Made by a program: the position numbers and the translations under genes. A model generated the notes under the pieces. That model saw only the letters and a list, made by a program, of their open reading frames with translations, was not told where the DNA came from and searched no databases. This document shows positions 8,831-16,374 of a stretch of 20,274 nt of DNA, piece by piece. Origin of the DNA: Hyphomicrobium_A sp041659545. Lineage in GTDB: Bacteria; Pseudomonadota; Alphaproteobacteria; Rhizobiales; Hyphomicrobiaceae. The stretch lies in NCBI GenBank assembly GCA_041659545.1, contig JBAZYB010000043.1, forward strand, positions 1 to 20,274. The letters run 5' to 3'. Within the stretch, counting starts at the first letter, position 1. Each line of letters begins with the position of its first letter.

Positions 8831-8873
8831 GAGGTCTCCCTAATCGTGCTTGTCACGCCTCTAGGGAGATCTC
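8831..8873 (+). promoter_or_regulatory. 5'-leader hairpin that sequesters the Shine-Dalgarno sequence
   Basis: GAGGTCTCCCTA (8831-8842) pairs with TAGGGAGATCTC (8862-8873), giving a 12-bp stem whose only non-Watson-Crick pair is G8834-U8870. The 3' arm contains the gene's AGGGAG ribosome-binding site (8863-8868) and ends one base before the ATG at 8875. The 19-nt loop holds a second mini-stem, CGTG (8845-8848) with CACG (8854-8857). If it folds in the mRNA, translation would be blocked until something opens the stem. A DNA-level operator role is an alternative. Confidence 0.65.
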
Positions 8874-8874
8874 C

Positions 8875-10008
8875 ATGTCGCGCAAATCCAAGCTTTTCCG
8901 TGTGGTCGCAGCCTCGGCCATGTTTGCCTTCGCCAGCGCTGAGACGGCAAGTGCCTGCACCGGGATCATGCTCCGCAACGCCGATGGCACGATCGTCCAC
9001 GGCCGTACCGTCGAGTTCGGCATTCCGCTGGAAATCACCTATGCGGTTGTGCCGCGTAACTACAACTTCACCGGATTGACGCCTCTCGGCGACGGCAAGA
9101 AGTGGACGACAAAGTATGGCGTGCTAGGGGCAATCGTGTTCGGTAACCTCGGCGTCATGGATGGCATCAATGAGAAGGGCCTTGCCATGGGCGCCTTCTA
9201 CTTCTCGACCGAGGCCGGTTACACGCCGACGACCGCCGAGAACCAATCGAAGTCGATGTCGACCATCGACTTCTCTACCTGGATCCTGACGCAGTTTGCC
9301 AATGTCGATGAGGTGCGTGCGGCCATCGAAGGCGGCGACGCCATCGTCGCGCCGACGCTGCTCCCGGGCTGGCCGCAGACGGTGCAGCCGTTCCATTGGG
9401 TCGTCTACGACAAGAGCGGGAAGAGCATCGCTATCGAACCGATCAAGGGCAAGCTCGTCGTCAGCGACAACCCGCTCGGCGTGTTCACCAACTCGCCGAC
9501 CTTCGATTGGCATATGACCAACCTGCGCAACTACATCTCGCTCAATCCGCGTGATGTGCCTGCCGTTACGATAGACGACACCACATTCCAGTCATTCGGT
9601 CTGGGCGATGGAATGCATGGCCTTCCCGGGGACTTCACCCCGCCATCGCGCTTTGTGCGCGCCGCGATATTCAGCGCCACGGCACTCAAGGCGCCTGACG
9701 CAAAGGCCGGTGTCTTCAGCGGCTTCCACGTCCTCAACAACTTCGACATCCCCTACGGCGTTTCGCGCGAGGTCGATAAGGGCGTGATCCATGCGGATCA
9801 GACGATCTTTACCACCATGCGCGATCCGCAGAACCTCAGGGTTTATTACAAGACGTATGATGACCAGACGCTGCGTATGGTCGACATGAAGCGCTTCGAC
9901 CTCGACGCCAAGGACGTGATGCGCCTGCCCGATCCGGCTGCCGCTCAGTCGGTCGTCGATATGACGGGGCAGTTCATTGCCAAGAAGACCGCCGCCAACG
10001 CCGATTGA
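8875..10008 (+). CDS. linear amide C-N hydrolase, choloylglycine hydrolase/penicillin V acylase family, secreted
   Basis: This 377-residue Ntn-hydrolase has an N-terminal signal peptide (hydrophobic 8-22, cleavage after ASA) that exposes Cys28, the expected N-terminal nucleophile (CTGIMLR). Further family residues are visible: Arg44 in HGRTVEF (+16 from the Cys, as in bile salt hydrolases), Asn in DGINEKGL, TNSPTFDWHMTNL and Arg in PPSRFVRAAIF. The second acidic active-site position is Glu47 rather than the Asp of characterised bile salt hydrolases. The family cleaves conjugated bile salts, penicillin V or N-acyl homoserine lactones. In a Gram-negative periplasm the last, quorum-quenching activity is plausible but unproven. 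AGGGAG lies six bases before ATG 8875, inside a hairpin. The gene is convergent with an imelysin, 9 bp away. Confidence 0.92.
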   Translation: MSRKSKLFRVVAASAMFAFASAETASACTGIMLRNADGTIVHGRTVEFGIPLEITYAVVPRNYNFTGLTPLGDGKKWTTKYGVLGAIVFGNLGVMDGINEKGLAMGAFYFSTEAGYTPTTAENQSKSMSTIDFSTWILTQFANVDEVRAAIEGGDAIVAPTLLPGWPQTVQPFHWVVYDKSGKSIAIEPIKGKLVVSDNPLGVFTNSPTFDWHMTNLRNYISLNPRDVPAVTIDDTTFQSFGLGDGMHGLPGDFTPPSRFVRAAIFSATALKAPDAKAGVFSGFHVLNNFDIPYGVSREVDKGVIHADQTIFTTMRDPQNLRVYYKTYDDQTLRMVDMKRFDLDAKDVMRLPDPAAAQSVVDMTGQFIAKKTAANAD

Positions 10009-10016
10009 CGTTGGCG
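9993..10016. terminator. hairpin at the junction of two convergent genes
   Basis: CGCCAACG (9993-10000) and CGTTGGCG (10009-10016) form an 8-bp stem with an 8-nt loop that spans the hydrolase stop codon and the 9-bp gap to the convergent imelysin stop. The placement suits a bidirectional terminator, but there is no clear T-run. Confidence 0.4.
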
Positions 10017-10017
10017 C

Positions 10018-11121
10018 TCAGTCGCCGTCGAGAGAGTTGAAGCCCAGCGTTTGGCCTGTCAGTTCGCCAAGCGCTGGGCGACCGACTATCTCCGCATTCT
10101 TGAGCGACAAGAGCATCGGCGTCAGCCGCTCGCGGGCGGCAGGATCTGCGAAGGCATCGGGCGCCATCGCCGCCGCCGCCTCGCCGGCGCGAATGGCAAA
10201 GCCCAGATCGGTGGCGACGCTTCCCAACATTGCCACAGCGGATTGTTCCTTCTCCGTGGAAGCTGGGTCCTCGGCGAAGAAGCCATGTTCGCCGATAAGG
10301 TCGCGCTCTCCTTCGATGCCTGCCATCACGAATGCCAATGCAAGTCGGCTGTTGGGGAGCAGCGGCCCTGTAGGCTTTGCGCCGGGAGTGATAGCCGCAA
10401 GGCGATGCAGGCGCATCATGTCGAGGTGGGTCACATAAGCCCGGAAGAGTGCCGCAGTCGTTTCCTTATCGGAGAGATAGGTCGCGTTCTGGGCGCCAGG
10501 ATGCAGCCAGAGTTTTCCATATTCTCCCTGCCACTCGGCGCGAGTGTCGTGCGCGATCTGCGATATGTCGAGCGCCAGTGCGCGCGCATAGCGGCAGCGA
10601 AATGCTGCCTTCGGATCGGCGGTCGTCAGCGCTTCGGAGCCACGCCCGAACAACACGGCATCGACGGCTCCAAAGCCCTGCACGGCGACGCTGGCTGCGG
10701 CTAGCTTTTCGGGATCGATCGACGCCTCATCCTGTTTGCTCATGAGGCCGCTCGTCTGTTTGCCGACGATGCCATGCGGATCTGGATAGAAGAGCAGCCG
10801 GTCCAGCCGCTGCTTCTGCGTGATCGGGCCGAAGCGGATGGGTTCGATGCGGCCAAAAGCGAGAAGGGTGTTGCGGGCAGCCGCGCGCGCCGTTTCCAGG
10901 GTCTGCGAAGAAGGCGCGCTGCAAAGCGCCTCGACCTTCTGCACCAGCTCGCGGGACGCATCGTCGAAGCGCGCGTACCCGGGCACGATGATGTTGTCAT
11001 AGGCGCGTTTGGCGAGCGCTGCATGGTCAAACGCGTTCGCAGGCGTTGCCGCGTGGAAGAGCCCCACGAATGCAAGCGCCAGCACGCGCACTGGAACCCC
11101 CAGACTTGCCCTTATTTTCAC
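10018..11121 (-). CDS. imelysin family periplasmic protein with degenerate metal motif
   Basis: This 367-residue protein starts at GTG 11121, which overlaps the TGA of the upstream di-haem gene in a GTGA arrangement, so its translation is coupled. Residues 1-30 are a Sec signal peptide ending ATPANA. The body is all-helical and imelysin-like, as in the iron-regulated IrpA/EfeO-type fold, with RFGPITQKQRLDRLLFYPDPHGI at about 96-118. Where canonical imelysins have GxHxxE, this one has GFGAVD (149-154), so His and Glu are both missing. Its C-terminus QTLGFNSLDGD and its FYPDPxGI segment are closely mirrored by the imelysin at 14061, which shows the two are paralogues. A non-metal or partner-binding role is possible. 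It is the third gene of the minus-strand operon. Confidence 0.88.
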   Translation of the reverse strand: MKIRASLGVPVRVLALAFVGLFHAATPANAFDHAALAKRAYDNIIVPGYARFDDASRELVQKVEALCSAPSSQTLETARAAARNTLLAFGRIEPIRFGPITQKQRLDRLLFYPDPHGIVGKQTSGLMSKQDEASIDPEKLAAASVAVQGFGAVDAVLFGRGSEALTTADPKAAFRCRYARALALDISQIAHDTRAEWQGEYGKLWLHPGAQNATYLSDKETTAALFRAYVTHLDMMRLHRLAAITPGAKPTGPLLPNSRLALAFVMAGIEGERDLIGEHGFFAEDPASTEKEQSAVAMLGSVATDLGFAIRAGEAAAAMAPDAFADPAARERLTPMLLSLKNAEIVGRPALGELTGQTLGFNSLDGD

Positions 11122-12605
11122 AGCGACCCCACGAATTTGATCAACGCCTCGCGATCGGCCTTCGACAGTGCGCCATAGCCATCGCGCGCCCTCTGAGCCT
11201 CGCCGCCATGCCACAAAATGGCTTCCTCGATATTGCGCCCCCGGCCGTCATGCAGCAGCTGCGTGTGACCGCTCACCATCTGCGTCAGCCCTATGCCCCA
11301 AAGCGGCGACGTCCGCCACTCCCGTCCGTCAGCAACGCCTTCCGGTCGATGATCGGCAAGCCCTTCACCCATGTCGTGCAGCAAGAGGTCCGTATAGGGC
11401 CAGATCTTTTGCTGACTGAGCTGCGGCTGCCCTTCCACTTTGCCCGTGGTGAATGTGGGCGCGTGGCACCCCTGACAGCCGATGGCGTGGAACACGGCCT
11501 TGCCCCGCTGCACGATTGGATCGTTCCCATCCCGTCGCGGCGGCACGGCGAGGTTCTGCGCGTAGAACACGAGGTGGTCGAAGAGCTTTGGCCCGACCTC
11601 GAGGTCGTCATCGCGCAACGTATTGCCGTTGGGGGCGCTGAGGCACGTCGGTTGCGCCGCTGTGCAGTCGCCGGAGGCGCGTGCGTCCAGCGGATTGGAC
11701 AGGCCCATGTCTGTGGCCAGCGCGTTTGCAGACTGGTCGCTGACGGACGCCTTGCCGGCCTTCCACCCGAAGCGTCCGAGCATGACCTTCCCATGCTCTG
11801 CCGACCAGACCTCGTTGGCCCGTCCCGTTATACCGTCTGCCGCACTCGCGGCGCTGGCGCGTGCCCGGATGTCGGCTTCGGGAATGGCCTCGAGCAGGCC
11901 GACCCCGATCATCGGTGGGGCAACGCGCGGCGACAGCATCGTGCCGGGATGCAACGGTCCGTACTTCAGTCCCTCGACGGAGTAGGTCGGTCGCCGCAGC
12001 GTAACGACAGTGCCATCACCGAGCGTCACCGGCAACGCCGCGTAGTCGACGCGCATGTGCCCTTCGTTATCGAGACCCTGAACCGCGAGGTTCTGCAGCT
12101 GCTCGCCATACGTCGGCTCGTCGATTGAATTGACGCGCCGCTCCGCCAGCAGCCGTTTCTGCGCCTCGGTTTGCGGCGGAATGGACAGGCGCAGGAACAT
12201 CGACTCCGCGCGGTCGTCGGGGAAATTGCCGGACGGCGGATGCCCGCGTCCATCCTTCAGATGACAGCTCTGGCACGAGCGCGAATTGTACAATGGCCCC
12301 AGTCCGTCCGAGCCCGCTGTGGATGAAGGCGAGGAAACCCACAGTTTGCGAAAGATGGCGTTGCCCACCTTGAATTTTGCTTCCCCCGCAAAGCCGATGC
12401 CATGCGACGCGTGCGAGAAGGCATCCGCCGTATCGATGCTCTCGCGCGTCGTCGCATTGCCGCCCGGGCTCTCCTCGCCCGCGTCATCGGGAGCGACCGC
12501 GGAAGGCCCCGCGCCCATCGCCATGCCGGCGATACAGATGACTGCAGCGCCCGGCATCAGCAGCAGGGGAGCAAGGCGCATCGGGCGGTTACGAGACCGT
12601 GGCAT
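11118..12605 (-). CDS. di-haem oxidoreductase family protein (DUF1111, putative periplasmic cytochrome/peroxidase)
   Basis: This is a 495-residue exported c-type cytochrome-like protein. A hydrophobic signal (about 10-32) follows a basic N-terminus. The two haem c attachment sites are CQSCH (111-115) and CQGCH (377-381), and Cys314/Cys321 could form a disulfide. The C-terminal half carries PLWGIGLTQMVSGHTQLLHDGR and the EAILWHGGEA segment, typical of the DHOR/thiol oxidoreductase-like family (PF06537). The family is related to di-haem peroxidases and is often found beside imelysin genes. Its reaction is not established. Oxidising or reducing iron in the periplasm is inference from context. 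ATG 12605 lies 26 bp after the canonical imelysin stop and has only a weak TTTGAG Shine-Dalgarno. Its stop overlaps the next gene by four bases. Confidence 0.93.
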   Translation of the reverse strand: MPRSRNRPMRLAPLLLMPGAAVICIAGMAMGAGPSAVAPDDAGEESPGGNATTRESIDTADAFSHASHGIGFAGEAKFKVGNAIFRKLWVSSPSSTAGSDGLGPLYNSRSCQSCHLKDGRGHPPSGNFPDDRAESMFLRLSIPPQTEAQKRLLAERRVNSIDEPTYGEQLQNLAVQGLDNEGHMRVDYAALPVTLGDGTVVTLRRPTYSVEGLKYGPLHPGTMLSPRVAPPMIGVGLLEAIPEADIRARASAASAADGITGRANEVWSAEHGKVMLGRFGWKAGKASVSDQSANALATDMGLSNPLDARASGDCTAAQPTCLSAPNGNTLRDDDLEVGPKLFDHLVFYAQNLAVPPRRDGNDPIVQRGKAVFHAIGCQGCHAPTFTTGKVEGQPQLSQQKIWPYTDLLLHDMGEGLADHRPEGVADGREWRTSPLWGIGLTQMVSGHTQLLHDGRGRNIEEAILWHGGEAQRARDGYGALSKADREALIKFVGSL

Positions 12606-12631
12606 GCGAACTCAAAGACGGCGGACGGAGT

Positions 12632-13903
12632 TCACCTCACCGCCCCCGGACCATCGAGACTATCGGAACCCTCGAACGCGATGGCCTTCAGGTCGAGCAC
12701 CGCGATGTCGCGCTCGAATTCCTTCGACTGCGCGATGAGCGTCTGGATCGTCTGCTCGACGAGCGCGTTGCCAGCTTCGTTGCCTTCGCCGATCATCTGA
12801 TCGTAGGCCTCGCCGCCGTTGGCCCTATCGACGATGGCCCGCATGTTTTTCAGCGTGGCATCGATCGCTTCCCGCGTGCGCACGTCGGCTTCCGGAGATT
12901 TGGCGCGCACCAGATCGGAAGCGCTGGGACCGGAAATCACTGCCCCATCGATGCGCTTGTAGTTGCCGGCATAGACATTACGTATGCCCACCACGTCATA
13001 GTAGAGCCCGTTGTGCGTGTTGTCGGAGAAGCAGTCCTGCTCCTCTTCCGGATCGTGAATGAGCAGGCCGAGCTTCATGCGCTCGCCGGCCATCTCGCCA
13101 TAAGACAGACTGCCCAATCCCTTGAACAGCGCGACGATCCCGGCACGGCCATCGTCGCCCATCACCACCTTCCGCGCAGCGCCCTCAGCGCCCCACTGGG
13201 CCGCCATATAGGTCAGGTCGTCGACGAGAAGATCGGTGGCGGCCTCCAGATACTGCCCGCGCCGGTCGCAATGGCCGCCCGTGCACGCCGTCGTGTCGTA
13301 GTCGCTTGCCGGACGTCTGCCGGCGCCCGCGCCCGTACCGTTGAGATCCTGCCCCCACAGCAGAAACTCGATGGCGTGATAGCCGGTCGACACGTTGCTC
13401 TCCACGCCGCCCGCCTCGCGCAGCTTGTCGGAAAGCAGCGCCTTCGTAATCTTCGACGTATCGACATCCTCGCCACCGATCTTGATCGAGGTGTTGGCGA
13501 TGACGTTGGCCGTGTAGAGGTCGTTGTCGGGCGACTGGTCGGCGTAATCCTGCGAGACGTAGTCGATGAGACCTTCATCCAGCGGCCAGGCATTCACCCG
13601 GCCTTCCCAGTCGTCGATGATCTTGTTGCCGAAGCGGAACGCCTCCGTCTGCATGTACGGGACGCGCGCAGCGATCCAAGCTTTGCGCGCAGCAGCGAGG
13701 CTCTCTTCGGTGGGCGTTTTGATCAGCGCGTCGACAGCCGCTTTGAGCTTCCGCGCTTCGATGAGCGAGTCGGTGTAGGTTGCCTCGGCCAGATCGGCGT
13801 AGTTCTGGCTCACGGCCGCCGCGGAAGGCGCATCGGCCGCGCTGACCGGCAGGGCGGCTGCGACGAAAAAGGCTATCGCTGCTGCGACGATCACTCTCAG
13901 CAT
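12632..13903 (-). CDS. imelysin family protein, IrpA/iron-regulated type with intact GxHxxE motif
   Basis: This 423-residue periplasmic protein is the first gene of the minus-strand operon. ATG 13903 is chosen because it gives a clean signal peptide (LRVIVAAAIAFFVAAALPVSA, residues 2-22) with AAGGG ten bases upstream. The frame stays open to 14017 but the extra residues are not signal-like. The body shows NKIIDDWEGRVNAWPLDEGLIDYV (about 93-116) and GYHAIEFLLWGQDL, which contains the GxHxxE metal motif at 174-179. Also seen are RRPASDY and DCFSDNTHNGLYYDVVGIRNVY. Known relatives are iron-regulated envelope proteins, and the related EfeO domain takes part in ferrous iron uptake. A Cys207/Cys212 pair may be a disulfide. 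It is expected to bind iron and to cooperate with the downstream di-haem protein. Confidence 0.93.
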   Translation of the reverse strand: MLRVIVAAAIAFFVAAALPVSAADAPSAAAVSQNYADLAEATYTDSLIEARKLKAAVDALIKTPTEESLAAARKAWIAARVPYMQTEAFRFGNKIIDDWEGRVNAWPLDEGLIDYVSQDYADQSPDNDLYTANVIANTSIKIGGEDVDTSKITKALLSDKLREAGGVESNVSTGYHAIEFLLWGQDLNGTGAGAGRRPASDYDTTACTGGHCDRRGQYLEAATDLLVDDLTYMAAQWGAEGAARKVVMGDDGRAGIVALFKGLGSLSYGEMAGERMKLGLLIHDPEEEQDCFSDNTHNGLYYDVVGIRNVYAGNYKRIDGAVISGPSASDLVRAKSPEADVRTREAIDATLKNMRAIVDRANGGEAYDQMIGEGNEAGNALVEQTIQTLIAQSKEFERDIAVLDLKAIAFEGSDSLDGPGAVR

Positions 13904-13968
13904 GTTGTCTCGACCCTTGTTGGCAACTTCGATCACGACCCGGGCGCTATTCGCCTGATTTAGATCGG

Positions 13969-13980
13969 GGATCGCGATCC
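13969..13980. promoter_or_regulatory. 12-bp perfect palindrome in the divergent imelysin promoter region
   Basis: GGATCGCGATCC is a perfect palindrome 66 bp before the minus-strand imelysin start and 81 bp before the plus-strand one. A minus-strand TTGACT (14022-14017) that could serve as a -35 lies upstream of it. It is a candidate operator for coordinated control of both operons. It does not resemble a Fur, RirA or Irr box I could defend. Confidence 0.4.
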
Positions 13981-14060
13981 TTTTGCGACCTGATCTGAAT
14001 GATTTCCGACTAAACAAGTCAAGATTATTTTTCCCCTCGGAGCATTAATAGAGCTGTCCA

Positions 14061-15251
14061 ATGGATGCCATCGCGAGGGGCAAGTATGATACCCGCGCAA
14101 ACGGCGCAATCAGATCTCGGGGACAGCGGTTGTCGACGCGGCGGCTCGGTCAACAAGCACTGCAACGGAAGCGTGTAGGCCGCCTTGCAGCCGCCTGCCT
14201 TGCCATCGCCGTAACGGGCATCGCGCAAGCAGCCCCCGCCAAGCCGGACTTCTCCAAGCTGACTGCCCGCGTCGTCGACACGTACGCTTTGCCGCGCTTT
14301 GCCGCACTGGCCACGACCAGCGGCAAGCTTGCTGCAACGCTTGGCGCCGCATGCGCCGGCGACCGCAAGGCAGCGGACGCCGTCGTACACGACTATGCCA
14401 GTACGGTTCTTGCTTGGGCGGCGGTGGAGTTTTTGCGCGTTGGCCCCATGTCGCAGGTCGGTCGTCCCGAACGGTTCGACTTCTGGCCCGACCCGCGCGG
14501 CATCACGCAGCGGCAAGTGAATGCTCTCGTCGCCAAGAAAGACGCAAGCGCGCTGGCTCCGGCGGCGCTCACCAAGAAAAGCGCCGCGGTGCAAGGCCTG
14601 TCGGCACTCGAGGTGCTGCTCAATAGCGACGGGCATCCCATCACCGATGCGGATGAAGAAGGGCACTACCGTTGTCAGCTCGCACTCTCCGTGGCTCAGT
14701 CTACCCACGCGCTCGCCGAGGAGATACTTACGGAATGGCAAGGCGACAAAGGCTGGCGACAGCGTATGGTCTCGCCGCCGGCTGACGATCCACGCTACAA
14801 GGCGCCCGCGGAGCCGGCGGCGGACTTCGCCCGCGCGCTCATCACCGGACTGCAGATAATCCAGGACCGCGAGGTCGCGCCGATGATTGCAGCGCTCCCC
14901 AATCCCGACAAACAGCCGCGCCTGCCATTCTCGCGCTCGGGCCTTTCCGCGGGTTATATTGCCGCCGGCATCGCCTCCACCCAGGCGCTGTACGAGGCGA
15001 TGGGCCTTGCGCGCGGCGTGCCGAGCGACAAAAAATGGATGCCGCGCTGGATCACCTCGGCGTTCGAGCGGCTGGCCCGCGATGCACCCGCTGCGGTAGA
15101 AGGCATATCGACCGCCAAGGACAATCCGGAGCGGACGCGGGAACTGCGCATGGTCCGCTTCCACATAGAAGGCATCCGCAAATTGATCGGCCGCGAGATG
15201 GCGCCGCTGGCAGGACTGACAATAGGATTCAATGAGCTCGATGGCGATTGA
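14061..15251 (+). CDS. imelysin family periplasmic protein, paralogue with degenerate metal motif
   Basis: This protein is 396 residues if started at ATG 14061 (AGAG at 14050-14053, seven bases upstream). TTG 14130, preceded by GGGGA at 14119-14123, would give a more usual signal peptide, so the start is uncertain. The signal core is VGRLAAACLAIAVTGIAQA (about 39-57). The mature part has RVGPMSQVGRPERFDFWPDPRGITQRQVN and GLSALE (179-184) in place of GxHxxE, so Glu is kept but His has become Ser. The ending LTIGFNELDGD mirrors the minus-strand imelysin at 10018. These two share more with each other than with the canonical imelysin at 12632. The gene overlaps the DUF1513 gene by 20 bp, so the two are co-translated. 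Confidence 0.88.
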   Translation: MDAIARGKYDTRANGAIRSRGQRLSTRRLGQQALQRKRVGRLAAACLAIAVTGIAQAAPAKPDFSKLTARVVDTYALPRFAALATTSGKLAATLGAACAGDRKAADAVVHDYASTVLAWAAVEFLRVGPMSQVGRPERFDFWPDPRGITQRQVNALVAKKDASALAPAALTKKSAAVQGLSALEVLLNSDGHPITDADEEGHYRCQLALSVAQSTHALAEEILTEWQGDKGWRQRMVSPPADDPRYKAPAEPAADFARALITGLQIIQDREVAPMIAALPNPDKQPRLPFSRSGLSAGYIAAGIASTQALYEAMGLARGVPSDKKWMPRWITSAFERLARDAPAAVEGISTAKDNPERTRELRMVRFHIEGIRKLIGREMAPLAGLTIGFNELDGD

Positions 15252-16368
15252 TCGACGAAACTTCCTTGTCGGATCGGCGCTCACGCTTGCGTCGCTGAGC
15301 ACATCGAGTGCCTTCGCCGGCGTTGTCGACGAAACAGACGCACTCGCGATAGCCGCAGGCGATCTGATCGCGGCATGCCGCCGGCCGGACGGTGCGTATT
15401 CGGTGGTCATTCTCTCGCTCGACGGCACGATCTTGCGCGAGCTGCCGCTCGAAGGCCGCGGTCACGACATTGCGCTCGATCGCGCCAGCGGCCAGGCTGT
15501 CGTATTTGCGCGGCGCCCCGGATCTTTCGCCCTTGCATTCGACGTCCACGGGCGTCGCGACCCGGTGCTGTTCACGACACCGGTCAACCGCCACTTCTAT
15601 GGCCATGGCACCTACTCGCACGATGGGCGGCTGCTCTACGCCACCGAGCATGACAACGAGACGCGCAATGGTCTGATCGGCGTCTACGACGCGACGGGTG
15701 GATATCGCCGTATCGGCGAGTTCCCGACCTATGGCATCGGCCCACACGAAGCAATCCTGCTGGCAGACGGCAGAACGCTCGCCGTCGCCAACGGCGGCAT
15801 CGAAACGCACACCGAGACCGGACGCGAGAAGCTCAACCTTGACAGCATGGAGCCCTCCCTCGCCTTCGTCGACGTTGCGACCGGCAGGCTTATGAGCCAG
15901 CACAAGCAGAGTCGCGATCTGCACAAGCTCTCGATCCGTCATCTAGTGCAGGATACGCAAGGCGCGGTTTGGTTCGGTTGCCAATGGGAAGGTGCTGACG
16001 CCGATGCCCCCGAGCTGATCGGTTGCGCGGGCCTCGATGCACCCTTGCGCATTATTGAGCCTTCGAAGCCGATGGGCGTCACGCTCGCCGGCTATATCGG
16101 CGCCATGGCTGTCAGTGGCGATGGCCGCCTAGTGGCCGCCTCGGCGCCGCGCGCCGGCCGCATCGTCTATGTCGACACCGAGCGCTTCGCCATCGTCGGC
16201 GAAACGATGTTGATCGACAGTTGCGGCGTGACCGGTGCTGACGCTTCGACGTTTGCGATGAGTTCAGGCATGGGCGTGCTGCAGGTCGATGCGCCCGATC
16301 ACACGCACCTGTCGGCCATGACGTTCCCAGGCCGCTCCTTCGATAATCACCTGCGCGTCATCAGCTGA
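15232..16368 (+). CDS. DUF1513 family protein, Tat-exported beta-propeller-like
   Basis: This is a 378-residue protein. ATG 15232 has AGGA (15224-15227) four bases upstream, and ATG 15241 is an in-frame alternative. A textbook twin-arginine signal, DRRNFLVGSALTLASL, begins at residue 7, so the protein is folded before export and may carry a cofactor. Repeating segments such as GHDIALDRASGQAVVFAR, FYGHGTYSHDGRLLYATEHD and GPHEAILLADGRTLAVANGG look like propeller blades with conserved His. The family consistently occurs next to imelysin and di-haem oxidoreductase genes, and its function is unknown. Start/stop overlap with the preceding imelysin places it in the same operon. It is convergent with the O-antigen ligase-like gene, only 6 bp away, and I see no convincing terminator between them. 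Confidence 0.9.
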   Translation: MSSMAIDRRNFLVGSALTLASLSTSSAFAGVVDETDALAIAAGDLIAACRRPDGAYSVVILSLDGTILRELPLEGRGHDIALDRASGQAVVFARRPGSFALAFDVHGRRDPVLFTTPVNRHFYGHGTYSHDGRLLYATEHDNETRNGLIGVYDATGGYRRIGEFPTYGIGPHEAILLADGRTLAVANGGIETHTETGREKLNLDSMEPSLAFVDVATGRLMSQHKQSRDLHKLSIRHLVQDTQGAVWFGCQWEGADADAPELIGCAGLDAPLRIIEPSKPMGVTLAGYIGAMAVSGDGRLVAASAPRAGRIVYVDTERFAIVGETMLIDSCGVTGADASTFAMSSGMGVLQVDAPDHTHLSAMTFPGRSFDNHLRVIS

Positions 16369-16374
16369 AGCGGT

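Noticed and set aside
11046..12128. 360-codon plus-strand ORF
   Set aside because: It is antisense to the di-haem oxidoreductase, which carries clear CxxCH motifs. The translation is Arg/His/Pro-rich without domains and has no ribosome-binding site, a GC-driven shadow.
12599..13963. 454-codon plus-strand ORF
   Set aside because: It mirrors the canonical imelysin gene and encodes a low-complexity Arg/Val/His-rich product with no recognisable fold.
13991..14005. TGATCTGAATGATTT as a possible Fur box between the divergent imelysin genes
   Set aside because: Only about 8 of 14 informative positions match the 7-1-7 consensus, too weak to call in a region of this size.
14025..15428. 467-codon minus-strand ORF
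   Set aside because: It is antisense to the imelysin and DUF1513 genes. The real genes have signal peptides and family motifs, and this product has none.
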